A stretch of 64,000 bases of DNA from Desmodus rotundus (Eukaryota; Chordata; Mammalia; Chiroptera; Phyllostomidae), in the NCBI RefSeq assembly GCF_022682495.2, contig NC_071390.1:105386294-105450293 (forward strand). Reading direction: 5' to 3'. The position numbers were made by a program, and so were the translations under genes. Under the pieces are notes generated by a model, which saw only the letters and a list, made by a program, of their open reading frames with translations, made no database searches and was not told the origin of the DNA. The stretch's first letter is position 1; every line of letters starts with the position of its first letter. Positions 60,749 to 64,000 of this stretch are shown here, piece by piece.

Positions 60749-61640
60749 ATATTTGAGTTTCAAAAACATCAGTAAGGAAATGAAAAGATAAGCCTCAAAC
60801 TGAGAGAAAATATTTTCAAATTATATATCTGACAAAAGACTTTTATCCAGAATATATAAAGAATATTACAACTCAATAATAAGAAAAAAATCCAATTAAA
60901 ATAAATAAAACTTTAAATAGTGATTCTACCAAATATGATATGACAAATGCAAATAAGAACATGAAAAGATGCTTAACATAATTAGTCATTAGGGAAATGC
61001 AAATAAAACCACACTAAGATATAACTATACTCCCACTGGAATAACTTTAATTAAAAACAGAAAATACTGAGTGCCTGATAGGATATGAAGAAATGGAATC
61101 CTCATACATTGCTGTTAGGAATATGATATGTTACAGCTACTTTGGCATACAGTTTGGTGACTCAGTAATTTAGTAATTCTCAAAAGGAATGGAGACAGCT
61201 GGCTACAGGCAGGCAGAGCTGCAGTCAGCACAAATCCTCAACACTGAGGGATAAACCAGAGGTGGCATATCCACGCCATGAAATACTATTTAGGAGGTAA
61301 AAGGAGTGAGCTTCTAATTTGTGATACAACATGAATGAGTCTCAAAAATGTGTTGAGTGAAAGAAGTTAGAAGCAGCACACAATGAGTTGCCTGATACTA
61401 TTTATATAAACTGTCCAGACGCAGCACATACAGAAACAGAAAGTGGATTAATGGTTGCTGAGGGCTGAGATGGGAATGGGATTTACTGCACATGGGCACA
61501 GGGGGGTGGAAATGCCCTACACTTGGGTGATGATGCCTGCTCAGTTCTACATAAATTTTCTAAAATCATTAAATTGTATACTTAACATGGGTGAATTTCC
61601 ATGGTGTGGAAATCATATCTCATTAACCCTGTAACAAACA
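60749..61640 (+). mobile_element. outer LINE-1, 3' part
   Basis: Resumes the outer L1 at the ORF2 C-terminal region (ATTTTCAAATTATATATCTGAC, then TTATCCAGAATATATAAAG) and runs to an L1M-like 3' end (AAATTGTATACTTAACATGGGTGAA, then ATCATATCTCATTAA). Compared with the usual L1 order, roughly 100-150 bp of ORF2 expected between 57660 and here seem to be missing. Confidence 0.75.
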
Positions 61641-61924
61641 AATACATTACATTCTATTGTGGTGTATATTGTATCCCTTGATTACCACTTACTCCATTTC
61701 TCTTGAGCAAAAATATAAACAGTGTTATTTTGGAAATGTTTTTGTTACAAAACCAGATAGGACATAGCCCCTGGACCCTGCATTTTTGTCAGTAACCACA
61801 GAATTCCATTGGTGGTACCAAGCCACCTCCCACATGCTTCTTCAAGTTTGGTGGTACTCCTTAGTGAGTGAGCTCTCCCTGGAACCATTTAGCTCTCATT
61901 ACCTTTTATGTCATTAAACAATAT

Positions 61925-62085
61925 GCAATTTAATTTATTTTTATTGTTGACACTATTACAGATGTCCCCCATCCTGCCCACCAGCAATCCCTACTCCCCG
62001 GCCTTCACCACAGTGTTGTCTGTGTCCATGGGGTATGCATATATGCATGTGTGTTCATGGATTCCACGTCTCCTTGAATAGACTG
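61925..62085 (-). mobile_element. LINE-1 3' end, antisense
   Basis: AATTTATTTTTATTGTTGAC followed by ATTACAGATGTCCCCCATCC and GTTGTCTGTGTCCATGGGGT is the reverse complement of a bat-type L1 3' UTR. About 160 bp, no coding part. Confidence 0.75.
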
Positions 62086-62164
62086 AACGGTTCCCCTGAG
62101 TACAGAACCAGGGGTGACACTTCCTCTACCCCAAGAATATCTGGCATGAAAGAGAAGCCTCATC

Positions 62165-62331
62165 CTAACACTATTATTTATAGAGCAGACTAGAGGAACT
62201 ATGGTACCTACTCCTCACACAACCCCAGCAGTTTACACAGTTATTCTCCTCATCTTATGCACGATGCAAATGAGGGACAGTGAGGTAAAGTGATTTGCCC
62301 AAGGTAACTCAGCTAGTAAAAAGTGGATCTT
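62165..62331 (+). mobile_element. MIR SINE, interrupted by a VES SINE
   Basis: AGTTTACACAGTTATTCTCCTCATC, GATGCAAATGAGGGACAGTGAGG and GATTTGCCCAAGGTAACTCAGCTAGTAA give the sense MIR order. The MIR stops at the VES insertion at 62332 and its last bases (GAGAACCCAGACAAGCC) appear after it at 62601. Confidence 0.75.
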
Positions 62332-62584
62332 CCCTGACCAGTGTGGCTCAGTTGGGGCACGTATGAGAGGCAACCAGTCGATGTTTCTGCCTCGCATCAA
62401 TGTTTCTCTCCCTTTTTTTCTCCCTCCCTAAAATAAACCAACCAAACAAACAAATAAATAAAATAACCCTAAAAATAAATAAATAAATACAATCTTTAAA
62501 AAAATGGATTCATATTGAGAACCCTAAAAATAAATAAATAAATAAATAGCCCTGAAAAATAAATAAATAAGTAAAATCTTTTAA
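62332..62584 (+). mobile_element. VES-type SINE with duplicated tail
   Basis: Sense VES: CCCTGACCAGTGTGGCTCAGTTGG head, then ATCAATGTTTCTCTCCC, then an A-rich tail of AAATAAAT units. The middle of the tRNA-related region is deleted (no box B). Left duplication AAAAAGTGGAT (62318-62328) matches AAAAAATGGAT after the tail. The tail plus about 24 bp of downstream flank is present twice, at 62501-62524 and 62585-62608. Confidence 0.8.
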
Positions 62585-62608
62585 AAAATGGATTCATATT
62601 GAGAACCC

Positions 62609-64000
62609 AGACAAGCCTGCCTTTTAAACCATTAAAGACCATTTCAGAATCTCTCCATAATTTCTGGTGGAGCTGTTGCTTTTCTGCAGTGTGACTTCTT
62701 AACAGGTGATTTGAATTGCAGCAACAATATACATTATCATGTCGTCTTGTCCTACTGTCACCAAATGCAGGCCCAGAACAGCCTGGGAGCTGATGCTTTT
62801 CCAGACACTGCTGACAGTTCTGCCGGCAGCAACGCACACACACCGGTGAAGTCTATCATCACAGACCAAGAGAATCTTCACGAGGTTATGGCAATTCTCC
62901 ACCTCGGAAAATAACATTGATTGATATGTTTTCAAGAGACTGACATATGTAACTCTTTATTAAAAAATTATTAAATAACTCCTTGAAATAAAAAGGCAGT
63001 CATGTAATTAATAGTTATGCACCGCATGACAGCATAATTATTCATTACCAACATGAAGGAACATAATGACTTCTAATTTCATCTCAGAGACTTTAAAGGT
63101 AAAAAGTACTTTAAAATGAAGTAAACTAGGGGAGAAGATGACTTTTGTAAGTGTTTGACATTTTTCCTTGACTAGGAATAAAAAAACCTAAAGATTAAAC
63201 CACAGATGATATAATCCTATATTTATTTAAGGAGAAGTAAGTGGCTAATAAAAACATATGTATATCTTGATAAAAGAAATTTTAAAAATATACATGTAGA
63301 GAGGTGTCTAGCATTTCTCCCCTCACTACTGTTTTAGCTAAAGATTGTATTTTGAACTCTTAGGAAAAATGTGAATGTGTTTGTATCTGTTCAGAATTGG
63401 TAAAATGCCTCCATATATTATTCAGAATTAATGAGTCCAGAAATCCAAATCCCAAGAGACATTCTCCTAGGTTGTTTTCTGCTACACAAAAATGAGTGTG
63501 GCACATGACGGAAGGGTTCACCGACTTCACTCAGGCACTGGGTCTCCACTCGAGGTCGAGTGGTTACAGAGGCCTGAGCCTCCTCTGTGTCCTTATTTGG
63601 GGGAAAGTGTCTTTTCCATGAGTAACTAGGAGATAGGCAGTAAATGTGAAATCAAGACCAAATAACTCATCACAAGTGTGTGAGGTAACTGAGGTACACG
63701 GCCAGAGGGGCCAGCTTATAGGGACTTTGGTCTGGACTGCGGGCCATGGGCATCAGGGGCCATCCTTGGGAAGAAAGTGAGTAGGGCTCAGGAGAGCTAT
63801 GTTTGTGTTCTGAGACTATGTTAACACCGAGGGGTCATGAAATTGCACTCTGGGGGTCTGCACGTACTTCTCTAAGAATCAGGGAGCCATGAAGAGTTTT
63901 GGAGCATAATCGAATTGGCATTTGGCAAGTGTAAGCTTGTGGCAAGACACAGGATTGAAAAATGTTCATCAACAATCAGACAACAGATATGATGTAGGAT
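62609..64000. other. unique non-coding DNA
   Basis: No gene supported. The part at 62960-63075 (GTCATGTAATTAATAGTTATGC, ATAATTATTCATTACC) is AT-rich with TAAT clusters and looks like a conserved non-coding element. Frames near 62700 are short and contain no domain. Confidence 0.4.

Overview
The window is nuclear DNA of a placental mammal, most likely a microbat (Yangochiroptera). The evidence is tRNA-derived SINEs of the bat VES type, young bat-style LINE-1 3' ends, ancient mammalian repeats (MIR, L2-like, MaLR LTRs of MLT1 type, MER5-like), and several short non-autonomous DNA transposons (hAT, mariner and one unassigned family). DNA transposons of this age class are unusual in mammals other than bats. 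I cannot name the species, chromosome or locus.

I find no convincing protein-coding gene, rRNA or intact tRNA gene, and no CpG island stood out by eye. The longest open frames are 100-160 codons, lack recognisable domains, and either lie in unique DNA without clear splice structure or are remnants of LINE-1 ORF2. The window reads as intergenic or deep-intronic DNA. There are no operons, ribosome binding sites or bacterial features.

Layout. 1-13 kb: unique DNA with three mobile relics near its middle and end (MLT1 LTR at 7.1 kb, VES SINE at 8.5 kb, hAT MITE with a perfect 8-bp target duplication at 9.3 kb), two L1 3' ends, and a first copy of an unassigned terminal-inverted-repeat element at 12.7 kb. 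13-19 kb: a 5'-inverted L1, L2-like and L1M remnants, a GA-rich tract, a mariner MITE and an L1 3' end. 19-33 kb: mostly unique sequence, with a MaLR-type LTR, an L1 tail, a mariner MITE and a conserved-looking AT-rich block near 22.5 kb. 33-43 kb: antisense L1, an ATCC microsatellite, the second unassigned TIR element, a VES SINE, MIRs, a 346-bp degenerate minisatellite, an antisense MLT1 and a CA microsatellite. 43-55 kb: L1M and L2 relics, then about 6 kb of mainly unique AT-rich DNA that looks like a non-coding regulatory reservoir. 55-61.6 kb: three LINE-1 elements nested inside one another. 61.6-64 kb: antisense L1 tail, and a MIR interrupted by a VES SINE whose tail and flank are duplicated.

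No genes work together here. The history visible in the sequence is successive retrotransposition (MIR and L2, then MLT1 and L1M, then bat L1 and VES) plus cut-and-paste DNA transposon arrival. The most informative items are the nested L1 stack, the DNA transposon set, a poly(A)-only insertion footprint at 27.24 kb, and candidate conserved non-coding blocks. I did not find evidence for a new multi-gene system.
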